Positions 34,901-43,800 of a stretch of DNA of 64,000 nucleotides are shown one piece after another. This DNA is from UBA1926 sp002337215. GTDB lineage: Bacteria > Planctomycetota > Phycisphaerae > Phycisphaerales > UBA1924. The stretch spans positions 124,001 to 188,000 of the forward strand of contig CAXBAF010000003.1 of the NCBI GenBank assembly GCA_963973795.1, read 5' to 3'. Below the pieces are notes generated by a model. The model saw only the letters and a program-made list of their open reading frames with translations. It was not told the DNA's origin and ran no database searches. Numbering within the stretch: position 1 is the first letter of the stretch; the number at the start of each line of letters is the position of its first letter. The position numbers were made by a program, and so were the translations under genes.

Positions 34901-35882
34901 GTTCGTGATGCCCGTGCAGCCGAAGGTGCAACCCATCGCAAGCGGCGACGGCACGCTCCGAGTCATCAAGCGGGACGGCGGCGGGATGATCGCCGCCGAG
35001 AACGACGCCGGGTTCCGCGTGGGCATCGACGGCGTTACTGGCATGCTGCAATCAGTGTCGCACGACGGGGTTGAATTGCTCTCGGCGCCGCTCCAGCCGC
35101 ACTTCTGGAGGGCACCGGTGGATAACGATCGCGGTAATCGCATGCCCAATCGTCAGGGTGTGTGGCGAAACGCGGGCGCTTCGTGGCGATGCGACTCGAT
35201 CGAGGTCACCGAATCAGCGGGTGGCGCAGTCATCGCCGCCTCCGGCCAGATTACCAGCGTCAACGCCCCCTACACCCTCACCTACACCATCCGCCCCTCC
35301 GGCGAAGTCCACGTGCAGGCAGAAATGGGCAAGCCCAACCGAGACGGCACCGGCGAACTCCCCCGGTTCGGCCTCCGCATGGGCGTCAACGACTCAATCA
35401 CCGATCTCACGTGGTACGGCCGGGGCCCCGATGAAACCACGTGGGACCGCGACGAACTCCCGCTCGGCCGATGGGAGAGCACCGTTGCCGAGCAGTACTT
35501 CCAGTACTCCGAACCGCAGGAGACCGGCACGCACGTCTCGACCCGCTGGCTCGCCCTGACGAGCGAGGACTCACCCGGTCTCGCGGTGTTCGCTGATCCC
35601 GCCGGATGCAGCATCCCCGAGCAGGCGATCACGTTCAGCGCCCTGCCGTACTCGGCCGAGGACATCGAGGCGGCGAAGTACGCCTGGGAGCTCGAGCCCG
35701 CCGGGTTCACCTGGCTGACGCTCGACACCGCGATGATGGGCGTGGGGGGCGACAATTCCTGGGGCGCGCGCGAGAAGGCGGGCTATCGTCTCACGCCGGG
35801 GTCCCACAGCGTCGCGTTCGTGCTCCGGCCGGTCGATGGGCTCGCGGAGATCGCCACGCGGCGAGGCCGAGCGGTCCGATGA
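31971..35882 (+). CDS. Beta-galactosidase, GH2 (LacZ type) with LamG insertion
   Basis: From ATG 31971 the 1303-residue protein has an N-terminal signal-like segment (Arg-rich, then hydrophobic to about residue 37), the sugar-binding and immunoglobulin-like domains of GH2, the TIM barrel with acid/base Glu510 (GNEMGDG) and nucleophile Glu575 (LCEYSHAMGNSNGN), and the C-terminal LacZ small-chain domain. LacZ enzymes have about 1030 residues; here a LamG domain (about 645-805, TLEAWIKTDR to VYSRALTAREI) is inserted after GFIWDFVDQGL, inside the barrel and before the NDDNFCMNGIV strand. It should cleave terminal beta-galactosides, releasing galactose for GalM and GalK; the LamG may bind the polymer. 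Lies 150 bases after the sulfatase and 22 before galE. Confidence 0.92.
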   Translation: MITAHIPRLFRRLLASIAASTLVVAGPALTMVGSTADAGPGEGVPVWNDLSVIQQNRAEPRSFVFPFDTRAGALRGARPGGHHASPNVRLLNGDWDFCFAPTPGETPAGFEAADYRPSEDAGWTTIPVPANIELHGFGYPNYTNIKYHFNPATPPQVPADQNWVGCYRRGFDIPTGWDGREIFLRFEGAGSAIEVWVNGERVGYNEGGRASAEFDITGSVRVGSNTLAVKTYRLSNGAYLEDQDFWRLSGLYRDVLVWSAPPVHITDFGVRTDLDDDHDDATLWVEFSGTQYAAHPAADNGNRPDIRLELVDSAGETVAEKTLNRVPFAVGEPTRTHTELAVDSPAKWTAETPHLYTLLVSLVSEGAPIEVLSHRVGFREISIDDRGRFLVNGKPVLMRGVNRHEHEPETGHAVTMAGMLGDIRIMKQNNFNAVRTCHYPNHPVWYQLCNEHGLYVVDEANIESHGIGYKPDETLANKAEWTDAHLDRFRRMVVRDRNHPSIVSWSLGNEMGDGVATSAEYLWGKSYDPTRPIQSERAAWQGGNTDMVVPMYASPERIRKYAESGENTKPLILCEYSHAMGNSNGNFDWYWDLFRQHDALGGGFIWDFVDQGLPADVPGITTISGAVPRRPFAYDGKVGMPGGRGRLTIGDDAEFDITGPLTLEAWIKTDRVEGGGSGRAAHQQILGKGDQQYALKVAPSGNLDFFVYDGTQWHLVGTPMGASFADKERHVAGVFDGSELRLYLDGELVAQTAAPVARVATSAYPLTVGSNAQVPGRDFDGLVREARVYSRALTAREIANTAAEPEGLVAHVRLTPSNTRTVPRDGADRFYAYGGFLEPAGVYNDDNFCMNGIVNPDRTPKPAMAAIRHAQRPVLTESFDPVSSTVRVTSFFDHVMLDDAVIGFWSLHADGRQLVSGGFDTPPLAPRESGVVTLDLPNQSLAHLGAKPGEEVVLTVRWLTKDETPMVPAAHEVAWAQFVMPVQPKVQPIASGDGTLRVIKRDGGGMIAAENDAGFRVGIDGVTGMLQSVSHDGVELLSAPLQPHFWRAPVDNDRGNRMPNRQGVWRNAGASWRCDSIEVTESAGGAVIAASGQITSVNAPYTLTYTIRPSGEVHVQAEMGKPNRDGTGELPRFGLRMGVNDSITDLTWYGRGPDETTWDRDELPLGRWESTVAEQYFQYSEPQETGTHVSTRWLALTSEDSPGLAVFADPAGCSIPEQAITFSALPYSAEDIEAAKYAWELEPAGFTWLTLDTAMMGVGGDNSWGAREKAGYRLTPGSHSVAFVLRPVDGLAEIATRRGRAVR

Positions 35883-35904
35883 TTCGCAGCGAGGAGCAGA
35901 TGCC

Positions 35905-36930
35905 ATGAAGGTCGTCGTCACGGGCGGAGCGGGCTACATCGGGTCCCACGCCGTGCAGTTGTTGCTCGAGAACGGTCACGATGTCGCCGTGCTGGACAAC
36001 CTTTACCGGGGTCATGCCGCCGCGATCGAGCGGGTGCGTTCGTCGACAAACCCGGGTGATCGCCTGACGTTCCACGAGGCCGACTGCACCGATCTCGGCG
36101 CGGTATCGCCCGTGCTGAAGGGGGCGGACGCGGTGATGCACTTCGCGGCGCTCACGTACGTCGGCGAATCTGTCGAGCAGCCGCTCGACTATCACCGCGT
36201 GAACACCGGGGGCATGATCACGCTGCTGCGTGCGTGCGCCGAGCACGACGTCGAGCGGTTCATCTTCAGCTCGACGGCGGCGACGTACGGCGAACCAGAA
36301 GAGCAGCCCATCGGCGAGAACACGCCACAGAAGCCGATCAACCCCTACGGCGCGTCGAAGCTCGCCGCCGAGCGCGTGCTGACCGATTTTAACGACGCCC
36401 GGAAGCGGGCCGGCAAGCCGTTCTCGTTCGCCGCGTTGCGGTACTTCAACGTCGCCGGCGCCGATCCGTCGGGCGTCATCGGCGAGTGGCACAAGCCCGA
36501 GACGCACCTCGTGCCGCTCGTCATCGACGCCGCGCGTGGGGTGCGCGACGCGATCACCGTATTCGGGCGCGACTACCCGACGCCCGACGGCACGTGCATC
36601 CGCGACTACGTCCACGTGCGCGATCTCGTCGAGGCCCATCTCGCCGTACTCGGCAAGCTCGAGCCGGGCGACGCCCGCCGGTACAACATCGGGACCGGCA
36701 GGGGCCTCTCGGTCGACGAGATCATCACCGCCGTCCGCCGGGTCTCGGGGAACGATTTCACGGTCAAGGACGGCGAGCGCCGCGCGGGCGACCCCCCCGA
36801 ACTCGTCGCCGATCCGTCCGCGATCGCCAGCGAGATCGGGTGGCGGGCCCGGTTTACCGATATCGACGAGACCGTCCGCAGCGCGTGGGACTGGTTCAAG
36901 GAAAACCCGACCGGCTACGACAACGACTGA
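35905..36930 (+). CDS. galE: UDP-glucose 4-epimerase
   Basis: ATG 35905 has GAGGAG eight bases upstream. The 341-residue protein starts with the NAD-binding motif VVTGGAGYIGSHAVQLL and carries the catalytic SSTAATYG segment and YGASK (Tyr-x3-Lys) of the short-chain epimerases. The typical GalE sequence GCIRDYVHVRDLVEAH is present as CIRDYVHVRDLVEAH. It interconverts UDP-galactose and UDP-glucose in the cytoplasm, the last Leloir step. It lies between the GH2 beta-galactosidase and galM, and 22 bases separate it from the GH2 stop, so it is operonic. Confidence 0.95.
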   Translation: MKVVVTGGAGYIGSHAVQLLLENGHDVAVLDNLYRGHAAAIERVRSSTNPGDRLTFHEADCTDLGAVSPVLKGADAVMHFAALTYVGESVEQPLDYHRVNTGGMITLLRACAEHDVERFIFSSTAATYGEPEEQPIGENTPQKPINPYGASKLAAERVLTDFNDARKRAGKPFSFAALRYFNVAGADPSGVIGEWHKPETHLVPLVIDAARGVRDAITVFGRDYPTPDGTCIRDYVHVRDLVEAHLAVLGKLEPGDARRYNIGTGRGLSVDEIITAVRRVSGNDFTVKDGERRAGDPPELVADPSAIASEIGWRARFTDIDETVRSAWDWFKENPTGYDND

Positions 36931-37073
36931 GCCGGGCGCGGCCCGCGCGACACAGCCCGGGACGGCAACGACAAACAGCAACGTCCAGACACACACGAGA
37001 CGCACGGCCTTGCGCGCTCGCGGGCTACCCTGCACGGTCCGTCCGCCAACCATGCAACGACGAGCCCGAATCC

Positions 37074-38117
37074 ATGCACACGCTCACCAACGCCCGCGGC
37101 CTTGTCCTCAAGGCGATCGACCGCGGCGCGATCATCACCCAACTCCACACCCCGGACCGCGAGGGCAACCTCGCCGACGTCGTGCTCGGCTACGACCACG
37201 CTGCCGACTATGCGCACGATCCGTTCTACCTCGGCGCCGTGGTCGGCCGGTGCGCCAACCGCATCGCACGCGGCAGCTTCTCGCTCGACGGATCCGACCA
37301 CACGCTCGCGGTCAACAATCCTCCCAATCACTTGCACGGCGGTGTTCAGGGGTTCGATAAGCACACCTGGGACGCCGAGCGGATCGACGACCCGCGCGGC
37401 CCGGCACTCCGCTTCTCGCGCACCAGCCCCGACGGCGAAGAGGGATACCCCGGAAATCTGAAGGCGTCGGTGACGTACATCCTCACCGACACGAACGAGT
37501 TGATCTGTGAGATGCGTGCGACCAGCGATGCGCCGACGCTGTGCAACCTCGCGCAGCACACCTATTGGAACCTCACGGGTGTTCACTCGGGCGAGAACGC
37601 GGGTGATGGATCAGAACGCTTCGCGAGCACCATCGAGAATCACGACGTCACCCTCTTTGCTGACCACATGACGCCCACCGACGCCGACGCGATCCCGACC
37701 GGCGAGTTCGCGTCCGTCGCCGGAACGCCCTTCGATTTTCGCACGCCCAAGCCCATCGGGCGCGACATGCACCGCGTCGGCGATGACCCCACCGGCTACG
37801 ACCACAACTACGTCGTCAACGGCGAGCCCGGCACGCTCCGCCCCGTCGCGCGGGTCGTCGAGCCGACCTCCGGACGCGTGATGACGCTGTCGGCCACCCG
37901 GCCCGGCGTGCAGCTCTATACCGGGAACTTCCTCGACGGGAAGACGCCGGGCAAGGGCGGCGTGCGGTACCCGCGCCACTCGGGTCTCTGCCTCGAGACC
38001 CAGCACCACCCCGACGCGATCAACAAGCCCGACTGGCCCAGCCCCGTGCTCCGCCCGGGAGAGACCGACCGCCACACGATGGTCTTCGCGTTCTCGACCG
38101 ATCGCGACGCGCAATAG
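37074..38117 (+). CDS. galM: Aldose 1-epimerase (mutarotase)
   Basis: A 347-residue galactose mutarotase-like protein with the conserved YLGAVVGRCANRIARGSFSL segment, PNHLHGGVQGFDK (catalytic His), and AQHTYWNLTG (second His) and LETQHHPDAINKPDWPSPVL near the C-terminus. It converts beta- to alpha-galactose, the form that galactokinase uses; GH2 enzymes release the beta form. ATG 37074 is fixed by the family's usual N-terminus; no strong Shine-Dalgarno is seen. No signal peptide, so cytoplasmic. The gene follows galE by 143 bases on the same strand and probably shares its transcript. Confidence 0.94.
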   Translation: MHTLTNARGLVLKAIDRGAIITQLHTPDREGNLADVVLGYDHAADYAHDPFYLGAVVGRCANRIARGSFSLDGSDHTLAVNNPPNHLHGGVQGFDKHTWDAERIDDPRGPALRFSRTSPDGEEGYPGNLKASVTYILTDTNELICEMRATSDAPTLCNLAQHTYWNLTGVHSGENAGDGSERFASTIENHDVTLFADHMTPTDADAIPTGEFASVAGTPFDFRTPKPIGRDMHRVGDDPTGYDHNYVVNGEPGTLRPVARVVEPTSGRVMTLSATRPGVQLYTGNFLDGKTPGKGGVRYPRHSGLCLETQHHPDAINKPDWPSPVLRPGETDRHTMVFAFSTDRDAQ

Positions 38118-38220
38118 CGATCAGAAAGCGCCGCACACCCCGGTGGAGCGAGGCCGGTCTCTTCGCGTGGTTGTTGTGGCAGCGTTCCGAATAGTTTCGT
38201 ATTTCCGAAGGAGCCAGGCC

Positions 38221-39705
38221 GTGCGAGTCGAACGCCGAATCGTCCTTCTGCTCATCGCGTTGCTCGTGTGCCCGGCGAGCGTGGCACGAGCCGACGACCG
38301 GCCGAACATCGTCGTCATTCTCGCCGATGACGCGGGCCACGCCGACTTCGGGTTCACGGGCGGCACCGTTGTTCCCACGCCCAACATCGACGCGATCGCG
38401 CAGGGCGGGGTGGCGCTCACCCAGTTCTACACCACCGCCTCGGTCTGCAGCCCCTCCCGCGCGGGGTTCCTCACGGGTCGATACCAGCAACGATTCGGGC
38501 ACCACTCCAACCTCACCGGCAGGGCGGCGAGACGCGGGCTCGGGCTCCCGCTCTCAGAGGTCACCGTCGCCGATCACCTCAGGGCCCGCGGCTACACCAC
38601 CGGAATCATCGGCAAGTGGCACCTGGGCGAGACCGACGAACTCCTCCCGACACGCCGGGGCTTCGACGTGTTCGAGGGGCTCCCGGGGGGGAGCAGGACG
38701 TACGAGCCGATCGAAGGCGACGACCCGGTCCGCACCATGCGCCGCGAATCGCGCCACGCCGACGGCTCGGTCACGAGCGTCCGGATCGACGAGCCGGAGC
38801 TCGACCAGAACCGCGAGAAAGGGTTCTACGTCACCGACTGGATCGGCGACCGCGCCGCGCACTTCGTCAACGACCACGCGGGTGACGACCGACCCTTCTT
38901 CCTGTTCGTCTCGTTCACCGCGCCGCACACGCCGCTGGAAGCCCGGCCCACCGATCTCGACGCCGTCGCCGGGATTGAGCCCGAGAACCGACGCGTCTAC
39001 GCCGCGATGATGCGCAGCCTCGACCGCGCCGTCGGCGAGATCACCGATGCGCTCGACGAGACCGGGGCGGCCGACAACACCCTGCTCATGTTTTTCAACG
39101 ACAACGGCGGCGCGACCAACAACGGGTCGGACAACGGACGCTTCCGCGGCATGAAGGGAAGCAAGTGGGAGGGGGGCGTGCGTGTCCCCGCCGCGATCCG
39201 TTGGCCTGGGACCGTCACGCCGGGGCGGCGATTCACGCCCGTCGTTTCGTCGATGGATTTCACCGCGACCGCGGTCGCCGTGGCAGGCGGGCCGATCGAG
39301 AGCGCCGCCCCGCTCGATGGGCGTGACCTCCGCCCCACGCTCGAGCGTGCTGCAGGCGGCGCGGCCGGCGGATCAACGGCACGCCCGATCGCCGACGATG
39401 CTGTCCACCCGGCGCTCTTCTGGGAGCGTGGCCCGGCCGCGGCTCTCCGCGCCGGGCCCTGGAAGATCATCACGACCCCGGGCCGCGAGCCGCTGCTGTA
39501 CCACATCCCTGCCGACCCGGGTGAGACGACCGATCTCGCCGACGAGCGACCCGACATCGTCGATGGTTATCTCAATCTGCTGACGGCCTGGCGATCGGAG
39601 ATGGTCGCCCCGCTCTGGACCGAAGGTGAGCGATGGGAACGCAATCAGCTCCACAAACACGATCCCGACGTGCTCGGCCGAGACGCAGAACGTGCGTATC
39701 CATAG
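38221..39705 (+). CDS. Secreted type I sulfatase
   Basis: GTG 38221 has AAGGAG seven bases before it. The 494-residue protein begins with a signal peptide (VRVERRIVLLLIALLVCPAS, GTG read as Met; cleavage probably near ARA-DD), then RPNIVVILADDAGHADFGF and the formylglycine motif C76-S-P-S-R. Later blocks are FFLFVSFTAPHTPLE and LLMFFNDNGGATNNG, with the usual Ca2+ ligands. It removes sulfate from polysaccharide or oligosaccharide ends. It follows galM by 103 bases and may be the last gene of the sulfatase-GH2-galE-galM unit. Sequence resembles the plus-strand sulfatase at 40896 more than that at 30411. Confidence 0.92.
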   Translation: MRVERRIVLLLIALLVCPASVARADDRPNIVVILADDAGHADFGFTGGTVVPTPNIDAIAQGGVALTQFYTTASVCSPSRAGFLTGRYQQRFGHHSNLTGRAARRGLGLPLSEVTVADHLRARGYTTGIIGKWHLGETDELLPTRRGFDVFEGLPGGSRTYEPIEGDDPVRTMRRESRHADGSVTSVRIDEPELDQNREKGFYVTDWIGDRAAHFVNDHAGDDRPFFLFVSFTAPHTPLEARPTDLDAVAGIEPENRRVYAAMMRSLDRAVGEITDALDETGAADNTLLMFFNDNGGATNNGSDNGRFRGMKGSKWEGGVRVPAAIRWPGTVTPGRRFTPVVSSMDFTATAVAVAGGPIESAAPLDGRDLRPTLERAAGGAAGGSTARPIADDAVHPALFWERGPAAALRAGPWKIITTPGREPLLYHIPADPGETTDLADERPDIVDGYLNLLTAWRSEMVAPLWTEGERWERNQLHKHDPDVLGRDAERAYP

Positions 39706-39797
39706 CCCGATAACCACGGGTCATCGCCCCATATCTGCGCCAACCCAGACCGGGAAGCGAAAAAATCTCTGGCTGCCGTCGCTCTTCTGTTGCACGT

Positions 39798-39811
39798 GTT
39801 AAGCAATTAAC
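39798..39811. promoter_or_regulatory. Putative LacI-family operator before the LamG/PEP-CTERM gene
   Basis: GTTAAGCAATTAAC fits GTYAA-N4-TTRAC. TTGCAC (39790-39795) and TACCCT (39812-39817) flank it at 16-bp spacing, so it could sit inside a promoter; the -10 match is poor. Confidence 0.5.
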
Positions 39812-39930
39812 TACCCTATCACTGAGTTATACCAGCGCGGGAGTCCGCGGTTGGCCGCTCACCTCCCCGGGAGGGCGTCACCGACCCGCACGAGCGCGTG
39901 AGATCCGATCGAGAAAAAGGAGAGACAGGC

Positions 39931-40767
39931 ATGAAATTCACGACCATGACATGGGCCACGCTGGCCATCACCGCGGGCACCGCCGCCGCCGGCGTATCAC
40001 CTTGGCGTCAGTTCGACGCGGCCATCGACCCCGCGGGGGACACCGTCTGGGCCAACACGGGCACCGCCCAGACCGGCCAGGCGCAGAACTTCACGTTCGC
40101 CGCGCCGCAGACCGCCGTTGCGGTCAGCGATCCCTTCGCGCCCGGCATCACCGCCGCGTACGAGATCGGTACCACGGGTGCCATCGCCGGTGCGAACTGG
40201 TCGTTCTTCGGCCAGGCGGGCGGCGGTCGGGCGAACTTCGCGCAGAACTCGTTTGAAGTCTTCTTCCGGGTTGACAACCTCAGCGGGAACCACCTGATCA
40301 TGGAGATCGGCGGCTCGGGCGCGGGCGTCAGCCTCGGCATGTCCGATGGCACGCTGACCTGGGCATCCAACCCGGGCGGCGCCGGCACCGACACGACCCA
40401 TGAGGTCAGCACCGGCATCACCACCGGCTGGCACCACGCCGTCGGCGTCTGGAACCGCGACACGCTGAGCACGGCGCTCTACCTCGACGGTCAGTTCGCG
40501 GGCGACGTCGCCCTCGCGGCCGGCACGACCGGGTGGGTCGGCGGCAACGAAGCGACGCTCGGCGGAGTGAACACATCGGCCGCGACGAACATGGACCTCC
40601 TGTCGATCACCGAGTTCGACGGCGCCATCGCCGCCTTCAATTACTACAAAGAGGAACTCTCTGCGGCGCAGATCGAGGCGATCTACAACGCCAACTTCAT
40701 CCCCGCCCCGGGGACGATCGCGCTCGTCGCCGCCGCGGGCCTCTGCACCACGCGTCGTCGTCGCTGA
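39931..40767 (+). CDS. Secreted LamG-domain protein with PEP-CTERM-like C-terminus
   Basis: ATG 39931 follows GGAG by eight bases. The 278-residue protein has a signal peptide (MKFTTMTWATLAITAGTAAA), a LamG/concanavalin-like domain (about 110-255: SFEVFFRVDNLSGNHLIMEI, GWHHAVGVWNRDTLSTALYL, GWVGGNEATLGG), and a C-terminal PEP-CTERM-like sorting tail: PAPGTIALVAAAGL followed by CTTRRRR. Such tails are recognised by exosortase-type enzymes that anchor the protein at the surface. The LamG copy shares the WxGGN-xLG signature with LamG proteins at 40896 and 53557. It lies under the operator at 39798, so it is likely coregulated with galactose genes. Ligand unknown. Confidence 0.85.
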   Translation: MKFTTMTWATLAITAGTAAAGVSPWRQFDAAIDPAGDTVWANTGTAQTGQAQNFTFAAPQTAVAVSDPFAPGITAAYEIGTTGAIAGANWSFFGQAGGGRANFAQNSFEVFFRVDNLSGNHLIMEIGGSGAGVSLGMSDGTLTWASNPGGAGTDTTHEVSTGITTGWHHAVGVWNRDTLSTALYLDGQFAGDVALAAGTTGWVGGNEATLGGVNTSAATNMDLLSITEFDGAIAAFNYYKEELSAAQIEAIYNANFIPAPGTIALVAAAGLCTTRRRR

Positions 40768-40795
40768 TCGAGCGACACATTCGCTGACCCTTTCT

Positions 40796-40841
40796 GGGGC
40801 CGGCGTCGGCGGTTCTTTTCGCCGATGCCGGCCCCATTTTT
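40796..40841 (+). terminator. Strong Rho-independent terminator
   Basis: A 16-bp stem (GGGGCCGGCGTCGGCG with its complement, one G-T wobble) and an 8-base loop are followed by ATTTTT. It ends the LamG gene 28 bases after its stop. Confidence 0.92.
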
Positions 40842-40895
40842 CTCCCGCCTGCACCTTTGCCCGGTGATGAAGCTGTCCGGGCTCGGAGCCGATGT

Positions 40896-43800
40896 ATGCC
40901 GATGCAAAGTCTCTCTACGCCCGCGATCGCCCTGTCCGCATGCCTTGTCGGGCTCGCGGGCACCGCCCAGATCTCAGCCGCGGGCGATCAGCCAAACGTC
41001 CTGCTGATCATCTCCGACGACGCCGGGTGGGCCGACTTCGGCTTCAACGACCAGGGCAACGGGCAGATTCCCACGCCCGCCCTCGACTCCATCGCCGCCC
41101 GAGGCCGCTGGTTCCGCGCCGCCTACACCGCGCCGGTCTGCAGCCCCAGCCGGGCGCGGATCTTCCTGGGACAGCACGGCCAACGCACCGGCTACGACCA
41201 CAACGGGCCCGACGATCAGGACGCGGGCAACGCGTCCTTCGAGGGGCTCGCGCTCGAAGACGAGACGATCTTCGAACGCATGAACGACGCCGGCTACCAC
41301 GTCGGCTTCTTCGGCAAGTGGCACCAGGGCACCGAGCGTGACGTCGTCAGCGGCAACACGCTCATCACCCCCGGCAACCTCCCGCCGCGGCACGGCATCG
41401 ACTACTTCCTCGGGCTCACGTCGGGATCTCGGACGTACTTCACGGGCCAGACCTCGAGCTACGCCCAGCTTCTCCGCGAGCAGACGCTCGACCCGGTGAC
41501 CAACCTGGTCATCGACATCAACCGGGAGGGTGACTACCCCGCCAACACCTACATGACCGATCTGCTCGCCGAGGAGGCCGCCGACTACATCACCGGCCGC
41601 GCCACGCAGCCCGATCCGTTCTTCGCCATCCTCTCCTTCACCGCGCCCCACGGCCCGCTGCAGGCGACCCAGCAGTACTTCGACTTCGTCGATCAGAACA
41701 TCCCGGGGCTCACCGGGAACCGCCGGACCTACGCCGCGATGATGGTCGCGATGGACATGGGCGTTCAGACCGTCCTCGACCGGCTCGACGACCCCAACCA
41801 AGACGGAGACACCGCCGACAGCCTGACGGGCGACACCCTCGTCTGCTTCATCAACGACAACGGGGGAGAGACCGCCAACGCCGCCCGCAACTTCCCCCTC
41901 CGCGGCAAAAAGTCCGACACCTTCGACGGCGGCATCCGCGTCATGATGGCAATGGCGGGCCCCGGCGTGCCCGCCACCGGCGCGTCCTACGACTTCCCCG
42001 TCGATTCGTCCGACCTCATGCCGACGTTCCTCGCCGCCGCGGGCAGCCCGCTCGGCCCCGACGATTTCACCGACGGCGTTGACCTCATGCCCTTCATCGA
42101 CGGGACACTGACCGGCCCGCCCCACGCCGATATCTACGTCCGGGGCAACAACCCCATCGTCGCGGGCCTCCGCCGCAGCGACGAGTGGAAGCTCACCATC
42201 GAGAACATCGGGGGACCGTTCCTCTACGACATCGTCGGCAATCCAGGAGAGACCAGCGTCCGCAACCTGGATTTCCCGGCACTCGTCGACGATCTGACCG
42301 ACCGCATGACCGCCTACGAGGTCGAGTACGTCAAGCCGCGATGGGGCCCGACGGACTACAACGATTTCGACGGGTTCATCTGGCGCGCCGCCCAGATCGG
42401 CAGCGCCGGGTGGGGTGCGTCCAATGCCTGGGCCGCGGAGGGCGGTTCCCCGGCGACCGCGACCATGTTCGAGCGCGACGGCTACGCCAACCTCCGCATG
42501 ACCTTCCCCGGCAGCGGCACGCCCTACACCGCGACCAACACACTCACGCGCCCCAACGCCCTCAGCTTCATCGCCAACGAGATCGTCTTCAACGGGACCG
42601 GCTCGGGCGTCGCCCTCGACGGCCTCCCCGTCCTGCTCGCCGACTCCATCGCCGGCGTCGCGCCCGCGATCCGCATGGACACGGTCGCACCAGGTGGGAC
42701 CGGCGACCCGATCGAGATCGCGCTCGATGTCTCCGCCTGGGACGATGTGCTGCTCGAAGGCGACAGCGAGCAGCCGATGCTCCTCTCCGGGGCATTCCGC
42801 GAAGAACGCCCAGCGCAGAGCTACCTCAAGTTCGGTGCGTTCCCGATGACGATCACGGGCGACGTCGAGATCACCGGCGAGTTCTCTGTCCAGGCAGGCG
42901 AGGTGACGGTCCGAGAGACCGGTTCGGTCGCGCCGTCGGTGCTGCTCGTGGAGCACACCGCAACTCTCCGCCTGACCGATCCGGACGAGGCGGGGCTGCC
43001 CGATTTCATCGGCAACCAGACCGAACTCGCGCTGACATCGCCCGAAGGCGACGGAGCGACGCCTCCCGTCGCCCTCGATTTCGAAGGTGTCGAAGTCATC
43101 GGCTCGCTCACGATCGATGGCACCCCTGTCCCGGGCGACTATTTCGACGCGTCGAACTACCCGACCCGGTTCTCCGGGCCCGGCCGGCTCCGCATCCGAG
43201 GTCCGCTCGACTGCGACGGCGATGTCAACAACGACGGCTACGCCGAGTTCTTCGATACGCTCGCCTACCTCCGTGTCTTCGACGCAAGCAACGGGTGCGG
43301 CGGCGGCGGCCCCGCCCTCCCCCCCGGCATCACCGTCAACATGGAAGCCTGGAACGACCCCGCGGGCGACGGCACCTGGGACCTCGCCTCACCCGGAACC
43401 GACGCCTCCCGCGTCTGGACCTTCGGCGGCAACCTCACACCCGAAACCGTGAGCGATGCGCCGTCGGCGCTCATCGCGTCGGCCTACCGATTCCCCGAAG
43501 CCGCCGCCTCGGGCGCTGATTACGAAGACCCGTCCCGCTCGCCCAGTTCCATCGAGGTCTGGTTCAACAGCGACAACACAACACCCGAGCAGATCCTCTG
43601 GGAAGCCGGCGGCGGCGCGCGAGGCGCGGCGTTCACCATCGCGAACGGCCAGATCCGCTTCGATGTCCAGAACAGTTCGCCGACCCCCGTCCGCGTCAGC
43701 GCACCGATCACCACAGGCTGGCACCAAGTCGTCGGCACCATCAACATCAACACCGGCGAACTGAATCTCTACCTCGACGGCGCACCCGCCGGCACCATCA

